A stretch of DNA of 47,769 nucleotides from Mesobacillus selenatarsenatis SF-1 (GTDB lineage Bacteria; Bacillota; Bacilli; Bacillales; Cytobacillaceae): assembly GCF_000813125.1 (NCBI RefSeq), contig NZ_BASE01000066.1, positions 1 through 47,769 of the forward strand. Reading direction: 5' to 3'. Positions 23,098 to 31,672 of this stretch are shown piece after piece (within the stretch, counting starts at the first letter, position 1; each line of letters opens with the position of its first letter). The notes beneath the pieces were generated by a model that was not told the origin of the DNA, made no database searches, and saw nothing but the letters and a program-made list of their open reading frames with translations. The position numbers and the translations under genes are program-made.

Positions 23098-24070
23098 CCT
23101 GGTCAGGAATGAAATGTTGAAGATCGTCCGCAAAAAAAGAATCCTTATAGTGGCTGGGATCATCGCGGTGCTTGTCGCGCTTTTTACATACTCTCAATAC
23201 AGGGAAATTGAAAGAAGACTTGAGCGGTTTGGGGATGTTGATTGGCGGACTACCCTGCAGCAGCAAATCATAGATACACAAAACCGGATCACAAGCAGCG
23301 GCATTTCAGATGAATGGAAAAGTGAGCTTCAGCTTCGCATCCAACAACAACAGTATTACCTTGATAACAATGTGAATCCGATGGAGCCGGGAGCACCTAG
23401 TTTCGCCCGTGTTTTCGCGGAGCATTCAATCAATTTGTTCCTGCCATTGATGATCATGGTGGTGGCTGCCGATATTGTGTCATCTGAACGCAGTGCCGGG
23501 ACAGTAAAGCTTTTGCTGACAAGACCGGTGAAGCGCTGGAGAATCTTGATGAGCAAATACATCACCTTGATTTTATCTGTTTCAACAATTGTTGTGTTGT
23601 TTGGAGTGCTGTCCTATTTGATATCCGGCCTTATTTTTGGCTATCAAGGCTGGGCCGCTCCAGTCATAACCGGATTTAATGTCGAAGGGAATGAACTCAA
23701 CACCAATGCAGTCCAGATGATTCCCCAGTGGCAGTACCTGTTGATGGAGTTCAGCCTTGTGTGGTTCGTGGCACTGATTGTCGGAACGATCACATTCATG
23801 CTATCTGTTCTGATCCGGAATACGCCTGCAGGAATGGGGGTCATGCTTGCTGCACTAATTTCCGGAGCAATCCTCAGCAATATGGTCTCTTCATGGGAAC
23901 AAGCCAAATATCTGTTTATGATCAATTTGAATCTGACCGGCTACCTGTCTGGCCAAGCGCCTCCTATTGAAGGGATGACGCTTGGGTTTTCGCTTGTTGT
24001 TCTTGCGGTCTGGGGATTGGCTGCGTTGATTGTTTCGTTTGCTGTGTTTATTAGGCAGGATATATATTAA
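23090..24070 (+). CDS. ABC-2 type transporter permease
   Basis: 326 residues from TTG at 23090 (MINLVRNEMLKIVRKK), which has GGGGGTGAG five bases upstream. A GTG nine bases earlier is the alternative. Six hydrophobic segments: one near residues 18-36 and five from about 110 onwards. The extracytoplasmic loop after the first is large. SSERSAGTVKLLLTRPVKRW is the cytoplasmic coupling block typical of ABC-2 permeases. The start overlaps the ATPase stop. Ends at a terminator. Confidence 0.9.
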   Translation: MINLVRNEMLKIVRKKRILIVAGIIAVLVALFTYSQYREIERRLERFGDVDWRTTLQQQIIDTQNRITSSGISDEWKSELQLRIQQQQYYLDNNVNPMEPGAPSFARVFAEHSINLFLPLMIMVVAADIVSSERSAGTVKLLLTRPVKRWRILMSKYITLILSVSTIVVLFGVLSYLISGLIFGYQGWAAPVITGFNVEGNELNTNAVQMIPQWQYLLMEFSLVWFVALIVGTITFMLSVLIRNTPAGMGVMLAALISGAILSNMVSSWEQAKYLFMINLNLTGYLSGQAPPIEGMTLGFSLVVLAVWGLAALIVSFAVFIRQDIY

Positions 24071-24078
24071 TTTGATAG

Positions 24079-24109
24079 AACCCTGGCCAGTTTTCGGTCA
24101 GGGTTTTGT
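24079..24109 (+). terminator. Terminator of the ABC exporter operon
   Basis: AACCCTGGCC / GGTCAGGGTT stem with a 7-base loop and TTT. Confidence 0.85.
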
Positions 24110-24156
24110 TGATTCTAGAGGTTTGAAGTGATTGTTTTGGCTGTTAGAGAGAAATA

Positions 24157-24250
24157 TTAACGGTTGCCGCCGTTTATTTAACGGTTGGAGGGAATAATTT
24201 AACGGTTGTGGCCATTTTTTTAACGGTTGGAGAGAATAATTTAACGGTTT
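24157..24250. repeat. Five-fold 21-bp periodic repeat
   Basis: The decamer TTAACGGTTG starts at 24157, 24178, 24199, 24220 and (as TTAACGGTTT) 24241, exactly 21 bases apart. The spacers alternate between two types (GCCGCCGTTTA-like and GAGGGAATAAT-like). No gene lies here. The region from here to 24470 also has degenerate ATTTAAAACC units at 24335, 24365, 24386 and 24449, so this ~370-base gap is made of repeats. Confidence 0.75.
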
Positions 24251-24470
24251 GATTAGTTTTATTACAGAGTGAAAGGTTTTTTTGAGGAAGAAAAAAGTAT
24301 TAATGATTAAGTAAGTTAACTCCAGTTGTGACGCATTTAAAACCACTTAAGAAAAATATCGCTGATTTAAAACCAGTTGCCATAGATTTAATACGGCTGG
24401 TTTTAATATTTTGAAAAACAGGCGAAACTTTTTTGCGGAAAAAAACGTATTTAAAACCGAGGTGATGGCC

Positions 24471-24635
24471 ATGTTCAAAATCACGCCACAGTGCTCGGTA
24501 TGCAAGAAAGAAATTCAGGCGAATGAGGATATTTTCGTTAAGATGAAGTATCCGAAATCGAAGGGGATGACGGAAATCAAAGCCTTCATCGAGTATCAGG
24601 GTAAGATTATTTGCGAAGAGTGCAACAATAAATAG
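24471..24635 (+). CDS. Small zinc-ribbon protein
   Basis: 54 residues from ATG 24471 with GAGGTGAT upstream. The longer open frame to the left has no ribosome site. CSVC near residues 8-11 and CEEC near 48-51 can bind one zinc ion. Bacillus homologues are often mislabelled as a hydroxamate transport protein, which the sequence does not support. The next tiny gene follows 12 bases downstream. Confidence 0.65.
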   Translation: MFKITPQCSVCKKEIQANEDIFVKMKYPKSKGMTEIKAFIEYQGKIICEECNNK

Positions 24636-24647
24636 GAGGAACCGGAG

Positions 24648-24824
24648 ATGTTTGTAGAAAAACGGTCAGAAAAAAGAAGGAAAAAGAAGCAGGATGGCAG
24701 CTATAATTTTTGGGACTTTGTTTTTGATATTCTGTTTTGGATACCGGAATTGATTATCCTTCCATTCCGACTGGTTTTCTATTTGTTCAGGTTCCTTGCG
24801 AGATCGATATTTGATGGTATTTAA
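24648..24824 (+). CDS. Very small basic membrane-associated protein
   Basis: 58 residues, ATG behind AGGAGGAACCGGAG. The N-terminus is strongly basic (KRSEKRRKKK), followed by an aromatic-rich stretch (FWDFVFDILFWIPELI) and a second hydrophobic part (LVFYLFRFLARSIF). It resembles a peripheral or hairpin membrane protein. Family not recognised. It is co-transcribed with the zinc-ribbon gene and its stop codon runs into a strong terminator. Confidence 0.65.
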   Translation: MFVEKRSEKRRKKKQDGSYNFWDFVFDILFWIPELIILPFRLVFYLFRFLARSIFDGI

Positions 24825-24856
24825 AAATCCTGCGATTCCACTAATCGCAGGATTTT
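24824..24856. terminator. Bidirectional terminator
   Basis: Perfect 14-bp stem AAAATCCTGCGATT / AATCGCAGGATTTT with loop CCACT, between convergent genes. Confidence 0.92.
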
Positions 24857-24860
24857 CTAT

Positions 24861-26273
24861 TTACAGCTTCCTCACCTGAAAGTTATTGTGCAGTACTGGC
24901 CAGTTCTGCGGGAACGATGGACCAAGAGTCCAGAAGCTGACACCACGCAATCCATATTCTTTTACGGTGTCATATTTCGCCTGAACACTTCTTGCGTCTT
25001 CGAACCAGACTTCATGCTGCTGTCCGTCTGCGTCGGTGTAGCGGAAGAATGGAGATTGGTACGTATCATTAAATTGGATATTGACGCCCTGTTGTGCGGC
25101 GAGATCCACTGCTCCTTTTGGGCTGACTGTTCGAGCATAGGTTCCTTGCACCCATGGTATACGCCAGTCTCTTCCGTATAAAGGTACACCCATCAGGATT
25201 TTATCACGCGGAATGGCTGTTATGGCATATTCTAACACTTTCCTTACTTCATTTAGCGGTGCGATTGCCCACGGCCTGCCGCCGGACCAGCCCCATTCGT
25301 ATGTCATGATCACGACAAAATCAACAATTTCCCCGTGCGCATCGTAGTCGTGGGCTTCATATAGCAAACCTTCCTGATCAGCTCTTTGTTTTGGAGCCAG
25401 TGCAGTTGAGACGGTATAGCCTTCAGGATGCATGCGGGCAACAGCTTTTCTTAAAAAGTTATTATAGTTTTCGCGGTCTTCTGGATAGACGTATTCGAAA
25501 TCGATATTCAAGCCTGTATAGCCTTTTTCCTTCATTTTTGCGAGGATGTTGTTCAGCAATGTGTCCTGGACGGCTGGATTCCGCAGGATTGCGGCTGCCC
25601 GGTCAGAGCTGAATGAGCCATCCGCTTCATTCGTAATTGTCAACAATGGTGACGTGTTGGTCATCTTTGCCGCTTGAAGAACATTAGTATCCTGGAGGTT
25701 CAGGAGTGAACCATCTTCACCCATCTTATAGGAAAACGGAGCAAGATACGTGAAAAGGTGACCACGTGACAGAACATTTCTTCTACCTGTATCATCCATC
25801 CTCGTTATATAGGAATTCACTTCAATTACAGGCTTTTGAGGCGCTGGAATCCTCAGAACCCCACCAGGATAAATGACTGCTGGATTAGAAATATTGTTGG
25901 CCGCTGCTATTTGGTTCACAGTCACCCCATATTGCTGGGCAATCGCCCACATGGTTTCACCAGACTGGATGGAATGCATTAGATATGGCATCTGAAGCAT
26001 TTGGCCGACAAAAATCAGCGAAGGGTCCGCGATATTGTTATAGGCAGCGAGCTCCTGAACGGTAACCCCGTAACGAGAGGCAATAGCCCATAAGCTGTCA
26101 CCCTGCTGGACGATATACTCCCGGTTAGTTTCCGGTATCACAAGGGACTGCCCAACAACTAATACATTAGGGTTATCAAGTTCATTCGCTAAAATAATCT
26201 GGTTAATGGCAGTTTGGTAGCCTTGCGAAATGGCCCATAAAGTGTCACCCGGTCTTACAACATGTATTTTCAT
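24861..26273 (-). CDS. LysM3-GH18 spore peptidoglycan hydrolase (SleL/YaaH-like)
   Basis: 470 residues. Three LysM domains (about 4-47, 52-96, 99-142, each with a WAI(A/S) core) precede a GH18 domain (~150-470). The catalytic motif GLNIDFEYVYP has D258 and the acid E260. VIMTYEWGWSGG and GVPLYGRDW are family blocks. SleL/YaaH is an N-acetylglucosaminidase that degrades cortex fragments during germination. It lacks a signal peptide, as here, and is carried by the spore coat. The usual form has two LysM domains, so three is one more than expected. Confidence 0.9.
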   Translation of the reverse strand: MKIHVVRPGDTLWAISQGYQTAINQIILANELDNPNVLVVGQSLVIPETNREYIVQQGDSLWAIASRYGVTVQELAAYNNIADPSLIFVGQMLQMPYLMHSIQSGETMWAIAQQYGVTVNQIAAANNISNPAVIYPGGVLRIPAPQKPVIEVNSYITRMDDTGRRNVLSRGHLFTYLAPFSYKMGEDGSLLNLQDTNVLQAAKMTNTSPLLTITNEADGSFSSDRAAAILRNPAVQDTLLNNILAKMKEKGYTGLNIDFEYVYPEDRENYNNFLRKAVARMHPEGYTVSTALAPKQRADQEGLLYEAHDYDAHGEIVDFVVIMTYEWGWSGGRPWAIAPLNEVRKVLEYAITAIPRDKILMGVPLYGRDWRIPWVQGTYARTVSPKGAVDLAAQQGVNIQFNDTYQSPFFRYTDADGQQHEVWFEDARSVQAKYDTVKEYGLRGVSFWTLGPSFPQNWPVLHNNFQVRKL

Positions 26274-26437
26274 ATTTAATCATCCTCCAAGTTATGGTGC
26301 CTTTTATCATGATATGCCAGCAAAAGATGTCCTATCTGTAAAACGGTTTATTTCAGAATATTTAGAATAAGTGTATAAACTTTAAAAAATACCGATATAA
26401 TAGAGAGAAAAACTATAAAGATAAAAGGGGAAAATGT

Positions 26438-26806
26438 ATGGTTACGTATGGCACTTTTTTACTTTTAGTAGAAGAGGCGGAGAAGTTGAACTGCAAGGTG
26501 ATTTATGACTCTAAGAAGAAAATCAATTTTAATCCTAACATGTCCATAACGATTCCATTATCGACTACACTGGAAAATGTATATGCTTTTGCTCATGAGA
26601 TTGGCCATTGTATTGATTTTGTTAATGGCGAACTCGACTATGAAAAATGGTTGAATGATTGGTCTTATCGTATTACGGCTGAAATGAGCGCATGGGTTCA
26701 TGCCTATAAAATATTGAAAAAATTGAATGTGCCATTAGACGGATGGAAGGATCACGTTGATTCCAAGCTCTCGACTTATTTTAAATATCATGAAGTGACT
26801 GCATAA
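26438..26806 (+). CDS. Small HExxH putative metallopeptidase
   Basis: 122 residues with AAAGGGG upstream. The zinc motif HEIGH is at residues 53-57 and a likely third ligand, E82, lies in RITAEMSAW on a following helix. This is the gluzincin-like layout seen in ImmA/IrrE-type and related mini-metallopeptidases. No signal peptide, membrane helix or partner domain. No phage repressor gene is adjacent, so an ImmA role is unlikely. Ends at a terminator. Substrate unknown. Confidence 0.65.
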   Translation: MVTYGTFLLLVEEAEKLNCKVIYDSKKKINFNPNMSITIPLSTTLENVYAFAHEIGHCIDFVNGELDYEKWLNDWSYRITAEMSAWVHAYKILKKLNVPLDGWKDHVDSKLSTYFKYHEVTA

Positions 26807-26828
26807 ACTGGCTTAGGCCAGTTTTTTT
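26805..26828 (+). terminator. Terminator of the HExxH gene
   Basis: AAACTGGC-TTAG-GCCAGTTTTTTT hairpin. Confidence 0.88.
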
Positions 26829-26855
26829 GTTTAAATATAAATTTTATATAGTTTA

Positions 26856-26869
26856 CGAACGTTTGTTCG
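26856..26869. promoter_or_regulatory. LexA (SOS) operator
   Basis: CGAACGTTTGTTCG matches the B. subtilis LexA/DinR consensus CGAAC-N4-GTTCG perfectly. It overlaps the promoter (TATAAT at 26873-26878) of the YolD gene 41 bases downstream. Confidence 0.85.
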
Positions 26870-26909
26870 GGATATAATAGCTTTAAGTACTCCCGAAAGG
26901 ATGGTCAGC

Positions 26910-27248
26910 ATGAGAATACGAGACAGAGGAAAGCTGAAATTCATGCCTGCGCACTTTATGCCGGAGCATCGGGCATTATTGAGAGAGCTAGCCAGGGATG
27001 CGTTGCGGCAGCCGAAGCCGTTGCTCGATGAATACGAAATTCTTGAGATGGAAAATCGGATTTGCTACGCCATGGAATATACATATCAAGTGAAAATTAC
27101 AAAGTGGGATGATGGATTCTCATATGAAGAAAAAGGCCATGTTCATTTTCTTGATCCGATCAGGAAGGAAGTTCGGATGGTAACAGGTGATGGTAGCGCT
27201 ATTGCCATTAAGTTTGCTGATATTATAGCTGTCGAGGTGGTAGAATAA
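26910..27248 (+). CDS. YolD-like protein under LexA control
   Basis: 112 residues starting MRIRDRGKLKFMPAHFMPEH, the typical YolD N-terminus. ATG 26910 is chosen because GAAAGGA lies nine bases upstream; the earlier ATG at 26901 directly abuts it. YolD-family proteins usually sit beside Y-family polymerase genes (YqjX with YqjW, YolD with UvrX) and are SOS-induced. Here the polymerase gene is absent on both sides while the perfect LexA box is kept. Role in DNA damage tolerance is inferred. Confidence 0.85.
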   Translation: MRIRDRGKLKFMPAHFMPEHRALLRELARDALRQPKPLLDEYEILEMENRICYAMEYTYQVKITKWDDGFSYEEKGHVHFLDPIRKEVRMVTGDGSAIAIKFADIIAVEVVE

Positions 27249-27318
27249 CCAGGGAACATTTCCTTAAAAGAACCCTATGAAAACTAAATGTTGTTTCTGC
27301 ATTACGAACTAATCCATA

Positions 27319-27342
27319 TACTCGCTTAAAGGCGAGTTTTTT
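27319..27342 (+). terminator. Terminator upstream of rpiA
   Basis: ACTCGC-TTAAAG-GCGAGTTTTTT hairpin behind the YolD gene. Confidence 0.8.
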
Positions 27343-27395
27343 CTGTTAAAAGGGTAAAATGAACAGAGAATTCAAATTCTACCGAGGTGAAATTT

Positions 27396-28061
27396 ATGAA
27401 TGAAAAACAAATGGTTGGTGAAAAAGCTGCTGAATACATAAAAGATGGAATGGTGGTTGGATTGGGAACAGGTTCAACCGCTTATTATACAATTAAAAAA
27501 CTGGGGGAGTTAGTGAGAAACGGTCTAAACATCACCGGGATCCCGACTTCGGAGCAAACCGCCAAACTTGCTGTAGAGCAAGGGATCACTCTGGTGGATT
27601 TTAAAGATGTAAAACAGATTGATGTAGCGATTGATGGTGCGGATGAGTTTGATACCAATTTGAACTTGATAAAAGGTGGGGGAGGAGCACTGCTAAGGGA
27701 AAAAATTATTGGTAATGCTGCTTCAACCTTCATAGTCATAGCAGATTCATCCAAAGGGGCAGAGAAATTAGGAGCCTTCCCGTTACCGGTTGAAATTGTA
27801 AAGTTCGGATCCGAAATGACATCCAGGAAGATTGCCGAGCTTGGCTGTGAACCGATATTAAGACTAAATGGGAATCGGCCATTTATAACAGACAATGGGA
27901 ATTATATTCTCGACTGCGATTTTAAACAGATAGATTCGCCTGATGAGCTGGAATTGCAGCTGAATATGATTCCGGGAGTGGTTGAAAACGGTTTGTTTGT
28001 GAATATGGCGAAAAGGCTGATCACGATCGAAAATGGTGAGCTAGTTGAAAAAACAAGATGA
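27396..28061 (+). CDS. rpiA: Ribose-5-phosphate isomerase A
   Basis: 221 residues from ATG 27396, six bases after GAGGTG. Interconverts ribose 5-phosphate and ribulose 5-phosphate in the cytosolic pentose phosphate pathway. Family blocks are all present: VVGLGTGSTAYY, IPTSEQTA, DVAIDGADEFD (catalytic Asp), and LIKGGGGALLREKI (catalytic Glu and Lys). Length is normal. B. subtilis uses RpiB (YwlF), so the RpiA type is notable but common in other Bacillaceae. A terminator follows within seven bases of the stop codon. Confidence 0.95.
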   Translation: MNEKQMVGEKAAEYIKDGMVVGLGTGSTAYYTIKKLGELVRNGLNITGIPTSEQTAKLAVEQGITLVDFKDVKQIDVAIDGADEFDTNLNLIKGGGGALLREKIIGNAASTFIVIADSSKGAEKLGAFPLPVEIVKFGSEMTSRKIAELGCEPILRLNGNRPFITDNGNYILDCDFKQIDSPDELELQLNMIPGVVENGLFVNMAKRLITIENGELVEKTR

Positions 28062-28067
28062 ATTTTT

Positions 28068-28097
28068 AACGGTGCTTCTGGTTGAAGTACCGTTTTT
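28068..28097 (+). terminator. Terminator of rpiA
   Basis: AACGGTGCTT / AAGTACCGTT stem with a 7-base loop and T-run. It lies inside the open frame that extends upstream of the next gene, which argues against the longer start there. Confidence 0.85.
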
Positions 28098-28173
28098 CGT
28101 TTTAGGGAAAGGGGAATTGTGCCAGGTTATCGAATTACAATGTAGTTTAGTTTTCTTGAAGGAGCTGTCTGAA

Positions 28174-28851
28174 TTGAAGAATTACCAAATAAAAACTTAT
28201 GAAGAAGCGATTCAGGTCATTGAAGAGGTTGGCTTACTTCCGCTAGCACCTTTGGTACCAGATTTCCCGGCTTTGAATACTATTACTACTCCTGAGTCCT
28301 GGCATTCGGATACGGAATATGATCCATGGATTTGGAGGACAAGGTTTTCTGTTGATGGTGTCGCTGGTTATGGAAAGTTCATTAAGAAAAAGTCCATCCT
28401 GATTTCACGTGATTTTCTGCCATATTTTAAGGTGGTTATTGGCCATGATGAAACGGTTGAGGACCGCTATCAAAAAGGACATGTATCAAGGGAAGCGTTG
28501 AATCTTTACAGAATCATTAGAGAGGAAGGGGTCATCGATACAAGAGAGTTGAGGACTCGCGCGGGATTAAGGGATAAAGAGCATAAAAAGGTGTTCGACA
28601 ATGGCATATTAGAGCTGCAGGGAGCAATGGACATTGTCATTTCGGGGATCAAGGAAAAAATAAACGCGGAAGGCGAAAAGAATGGCTGGAGCAGCACATT
28701 CTTTGAAACATACGATTCCTGGGCAAGCAGAAATAAAATTGCATCTATCGCTGTGGATAAGGGAAGGGCGAGGGAATACATTGTGAATCATTTTCGCGGT
28801 TTTGCCACTGATAAAGCCTTTCAAAAACTGCAGAAAATACTGGGGGAATGA
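28174..28851 (+). CDS. AlkZ-related winged-helix protein
   Basis: 225 residues from TTG 28174, nine bases after AAGGAG. The open frame runs 43 codons further up through the rpiA terminator, which is not credible. The N-terminus KNYQIKTYEEAIQVIEEVG, then TPESWHSDTEYDPWIWRTRF and the winged-helix-like SREALNLYRIIREEG resemble proteins annotated AlkZ-related in Bacillus. True AlkZ/YcaQ enzymes are DNA glycosylases for interstrand crosslinks. Whether this shortened relative has glycosylase activity cannot be told. Its end overlaps the next gene's start region. Confidence 0.6.
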   Translation: MKNYQIKTYEEAIQVIEEVGLLPLAPLVPDFPALNTITTPESWHSDTEYDPWIWRTRFSVDGVAGYGKFIKKKSILISRDFLPYFKVVIGHDETVEDRYQKGHVSREALNLYRIIREEGVIDTRELRTRAGLRDKEHKKVFDNGILELQGAMDIVISGIKEKINAEGEKNGWSSTFFETYDSWASRNKIASIAVDKGRAREYIVNHFRGFATDKAFQKLQKILGE

Positions 28852-28853
28852 GC

Positions 28854-29387
28854 ATGGAAAACAGTGCATTGGTAATCATCGACGTTCAAAACGGAATGTT
28901 CCTGGAAGGGGAAGAAGTCTTCAATGGGAAAGAGCTGCTGCAAGGTATTAAGGGACTGATTAAACAGGCACGTTTAGCCAATATACCAATCGTATATATC
29001 CAACACAATGAATCAGCTGGATATCCTTTGGAAAACGGGACATATGGATGGGAAATCCATTCAGAAATTAGCCCGGACGAGGGAGATATAATTATTCAAA
29101 AAACCACACCGGACTCCTTTTTAAAAACAAGCCTGGACCAGGAGTTGAAAGAAAAGGGGATCGAACATCTCTATCTAGCTGGCATTCAAACGGAAGTTTG
29201 TGTAGATACGACATGCAGAAGCGCATTCAGTAAGGGATATAAAGTAACTTTAGTTTCTGATTTACATAGCACATGGGATGGCAATGAATTAACAGCACAG
29301 CAAATCATCAAACATCACAATGGAACATTGCGCTGGTTTGCAGATGTGCGGTCTAGCGATGAGATAAGGTTCAGCGCGAAAGCCTAG
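28854..29387 (+). CDS. Isochorismatase-family cysteine hydrolase (first copy)
   Basis: 177 residues from ATG 28854, seven bases after GGGGGA. The catalytic triad of the family is visible: D10 in IIDVQNGM, K83 in IQKTTPDSF, and C116 in GIQTEVCVDTT, preceded by the usual cis-peptide turn. Such enzymes hydrolyse isochorismate, nicotinamide or carbamoyl compounds; the substrate here is not predictable. Directly downstream of and probably co-transcribed with the AlkZ-related gene. Confidence 0.88.
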   Translation: MENSALVIIDVQNGMFLEGEEVFNGKELLQGIKGLIKQARLANIPIVYIQHNESAGYPLENGTYGWEIHSEISPDEGDIIIQKTTPDSFLKTSLDQELKEKGIEHLYLAGIQTEVCVDTTCRSAFSKGYKVTLVSDLHSTWDGNELTAQQIIKHHNGTLRWFADVRSSDEIRFSAKA

Positions 29388-29430
29388 GAATGAACACTAC
29401 ACCAACTTCTGAACTAGCTGAACACACTGT

Positions 29431-29466
29431 AGCTTAGAGACTATTAATATCTCTAAGCTTTTTTAT
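29431..29466 (+). terminator. Terminator
   Basis: AGCTTAGAGA / TCTCTAAGCT perfect 10-bp stem with a T6 run. Confidence 0.9.
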
Positions 29467-29536
29467 ATGTGAAAAATCATAAAGGGAATTTCACCCCTTA
29501 AGCAGAATATATTCTCTGTAAAAGGGAGGGACCGTT

Positions 29537-30457
29537 TTGGAAAAACCGAATCTTCATCCATTCACGTTTATTGCGCTAGTCGTTGTCACTACATTTCTCA
29601 TGGGTTCTTCCTTTACCGTCGGGAAGATTGGTTTGAACTATGTCTCCCCTTTGTTATTAGTTGGTTTGCGGTTCACGATTGCTGGTCTGCTGATGGCAGT
29701 CCTTGTAAGGAAAAAACTGAAGCCGGAAAAACTGGCAGATAGGGCAAGGATTTTCACCATCGGTTTGGTACAGACTGCAGGCGTCATGGGCTGTATCTTC
29801 CTCAGTTTACGGACGATCACCGCTGGCGAGTCCTCGATTTTAACATTTACTAATCCATTAATGGTGGTAATGATGGGGACCGTGTTCCTGGGAATTCGTT
29901 ACAGGCTTCTTCAATGGATTGGTGCGATTGTTGGTTTTATCGGTGTTTTCATTACATTGGGTTTCCACCTGCAACTGACAGTGGGTACACTTTTCGGTCT
30001 GGGAGCTGCTGTTTTTTGGTCAATAGGGACCATTCTGATCAAACAATGGGGCAACCGCTTCAATGTCTGGGTGTTGACAGCATATCAAATGCTTTTTGGA
30101 GGCAGTGTTCTTTTATTGATGGGTCTTACGCTGGAAACACCGAAGCTGACGATAACCCCGGTTTCATTAACGGTTATTTTATGGCTGGCAATCATGGCCT
30201 CGATCGTTCAGTTTGCGATCTGGTTCTATCTGATCAATCAAGGCGATCCAGGCAAGACAAGTGCCTTCCTGTTCCTTGCACCTTTCTTCGGGGTGCTTAC
30301 CGGCTGGGTGCTGCTTGGTGAGGTTGTGGAATGGTATGTCTATGCGGGAGGGGCACTGATTTTTACAGGGATTTTCCTGGTGAACTGGACTTTTGAAAAG
30401 AGGGCAGTGAATCGGAAGGTTGATATTGCCGATATTGCAAAGTCTTTTAATGACTAG
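29537..30457 (+). CDS. EamA/DMT-family transporter
   Basis: 306 residues, TTG start with GGGAGGG upstream. Ten predicted membrane segments in two five-helix EamA repeats (~9-140 and ~150-285). FMGSSFTVGKIGL near the first helix and TAGESSILTFTNPLM are family blocks. Drug/metabolite exporters of this type move amino acids, nucleobases or other metabolites out of the cell. Substrate unknown. The gene stands alone. Confidence 0.88.
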   Translation: MEKPNLHPFTFIALVVVTTFLMGSSFTVGKIGLNYVSPLLLVGLRFTIAGLLMAVLVRKKLKPEKLADRARIFTIGLVQTAGVMGCIFLSLRTITAGESSILTFTNPLMVVMMGTVFLGIRYRLLQWIGAIVGFIGVFITLGFHLQLTVGTLFGLGAAVFWSIGTILIKQWGNRFNVWVLTAYQMLFGGSVLLLMGLTLETPKLTITPVSLTVILWLAIMASIVQFAIWFYLINQGDPGKTSAFLFLAPFFGVLTGWVLLGEVVEWYVYAGGALIFTGIFLVNWTFEKRAVNRKVDIADIAKSFND

Positions 30458-30555
30458 GCTTTTTTCATCATATTGTTGTTTTTTCGGAAAGAGTTTACTT
30501 GTCAGACTACAAAAAGTAACATCTACTGTGTATGTATCCAATTGTTCGAGGGGAT

Positions 30556-30771
30556 ATGATGATGTATAGATTTTACGAAAAACTAAAAAGTTTATTTGGC
30601 GGGGTATTTTTTCTTTTTGCTTTTTTTATTTGCCTGTCTTCCTCTATATCGTTCTTCATAGAAGGTGACCTTCTATATGGTATAGCTCTTTCGGTGTTAA
30701 CACCGTTTTCACTGGGAGTAAGTGTGATGTTTTTTTCGGATCTAAGGAGTAAAAAGGATGAATCAATTTAA
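30556..30771 (+). CDS. Small two-helix membrane protein
   Basis: About 71 residues starting in the ATGATGATG run (30556) after GAGGGG. Two hydrophobic segments: residues ~15-35 (FGGVFFLFAFFICLSS) and ~42-62. Charged tail DLRSKKDESI. No family recognised. Confidence 0.6.
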   Translation: MMMYRFYEKLKSLFGGVFFLFAFFICLSSSISFFIEGDLLYGIALSVLTPFSLGVSVMFFSDLRSKKDESI

Positions 30772-30870
30772 GCTTGGGGATTTTACTTCTTAGCTTGTTT
30801 AGTGAGTTGGTAAGGGAGTAATTTTTGTAAGGGTTTATCTATAGATAGGCAAGTAAAGGGAGAAATGATC

Positions 30871-31560
30871 ATGCAGAAAAGTGGCTTCTTATTACTAGTG
30901 ATAATGGTGTTAATGGGTTTTAGCTCTATTGAGGTGAATCGTCATGTCCCGCCTGAAGTAATCGAGACAGCAAATGATAATTACCGAGAATTTCTTTCAT
31001 TTGTGATCAATGATGGAAATCCAGAAGACTGGAGGGTAGGACAGTTTGTAGCCGTAAACCAATTGGAGATTGATAATAAACTGAATCTGGCGATAAAACC
31101 ACTCGATGAGTGGGTTGCGCCGGTGTTAAACAATGGAGTAATCATCAATGCAATGAGTGTGTATAAACCTTTAGAGGGTAGATACGAAATCAATGAATAT
31201 GGTTTTTCAAAATCTTTTTCAGAGTCCCTTGTCCAGTTAAGGCCAGACGAATATTTTCTATTCAATAGACAGTTTGATCTTGAGTTAGGATATACTCCAT
31301 CCAAAGATAACATCCGTCCATTTGGAGATACAGGAGTCAGACTCTTTGATGAATGGGGAGTCGATGAGGACGGAATCTCAATAAATGAGTTTGAAGTATT
31401 GGTCAAGCAGCATTTAAAAGAAACTTATCCTGATCGTTTTCCCGAAAAAACGCCAGTGTCCAAATTGTACTTGCTGCCTTTTATACTAATAACTCTTATT
31501 CCATTAGCCTTCATACTGTTAAGGTTAAGAAAAAATAAAAGGACTGAAGAAGCTGGCTAA
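30871..31560 (+). CDS. Exported protein with C-terminal membrane anchor
   Basis: 229 residues. The ATG at 30871 is eight bases from AAAGGGAG. An N-terminal signal or helix (FLLLVIMVLMGFSS) is followed by a ~165-residue extracytoplasmic domain and a C-terminal membrane helix (~residues 197-217, YLLPFILITLIPLAFILL) with a basic tail (RLRKNKR). The extracellular part contains no motif I recognise. The topology recalls sortase-independent anchored or sensor proteins. Unknown function. Confidence 0.65.
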   Translation: MQKSGFLLLVIMVLMGFSSIEVNRHVPPEVIETANDNYREFLSFVINDGNPEDWRVGQFVAVNQLEIDNKLNLAIKPLDEWVAPVLNNGVIINAMSVYKPLEGRYEINEYGFSKSFSESLVQLRPDEYFLFNRQFDLELGYTPSKDNIRPFGDTGVRLFDEWGVDEDGISINEFEVLVKQHLKETYPDRFPEKTPVSKLYLLPFILITLIPLAFILLRLRKNKRTEEAG

Positions 31561-31672
31561 ATTCATTCACAACATATACTGAAAAAAGAATCAAAAAAAT
31601 TTTTTTAAGGCCGTATCTTTTCTTCTCCCTAAATCCGTTTAAGGGGCAGAGAGGTTCAAAGGAGTGAACAGG

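Noticed and set aside
24157-24250. CRISPR array from the regular repeats
   Set aside because: The repeat is only 10 bases with 11-base alternating spacers, far from CRISPR geometry, and no cas gene is present.
28045-28173. Upstream extension of the AlkZ-related protein
   Set aside because: It runs through the rpiA terminator and has no ribosome site. TTG at 28174 with AAGGAG fits better.
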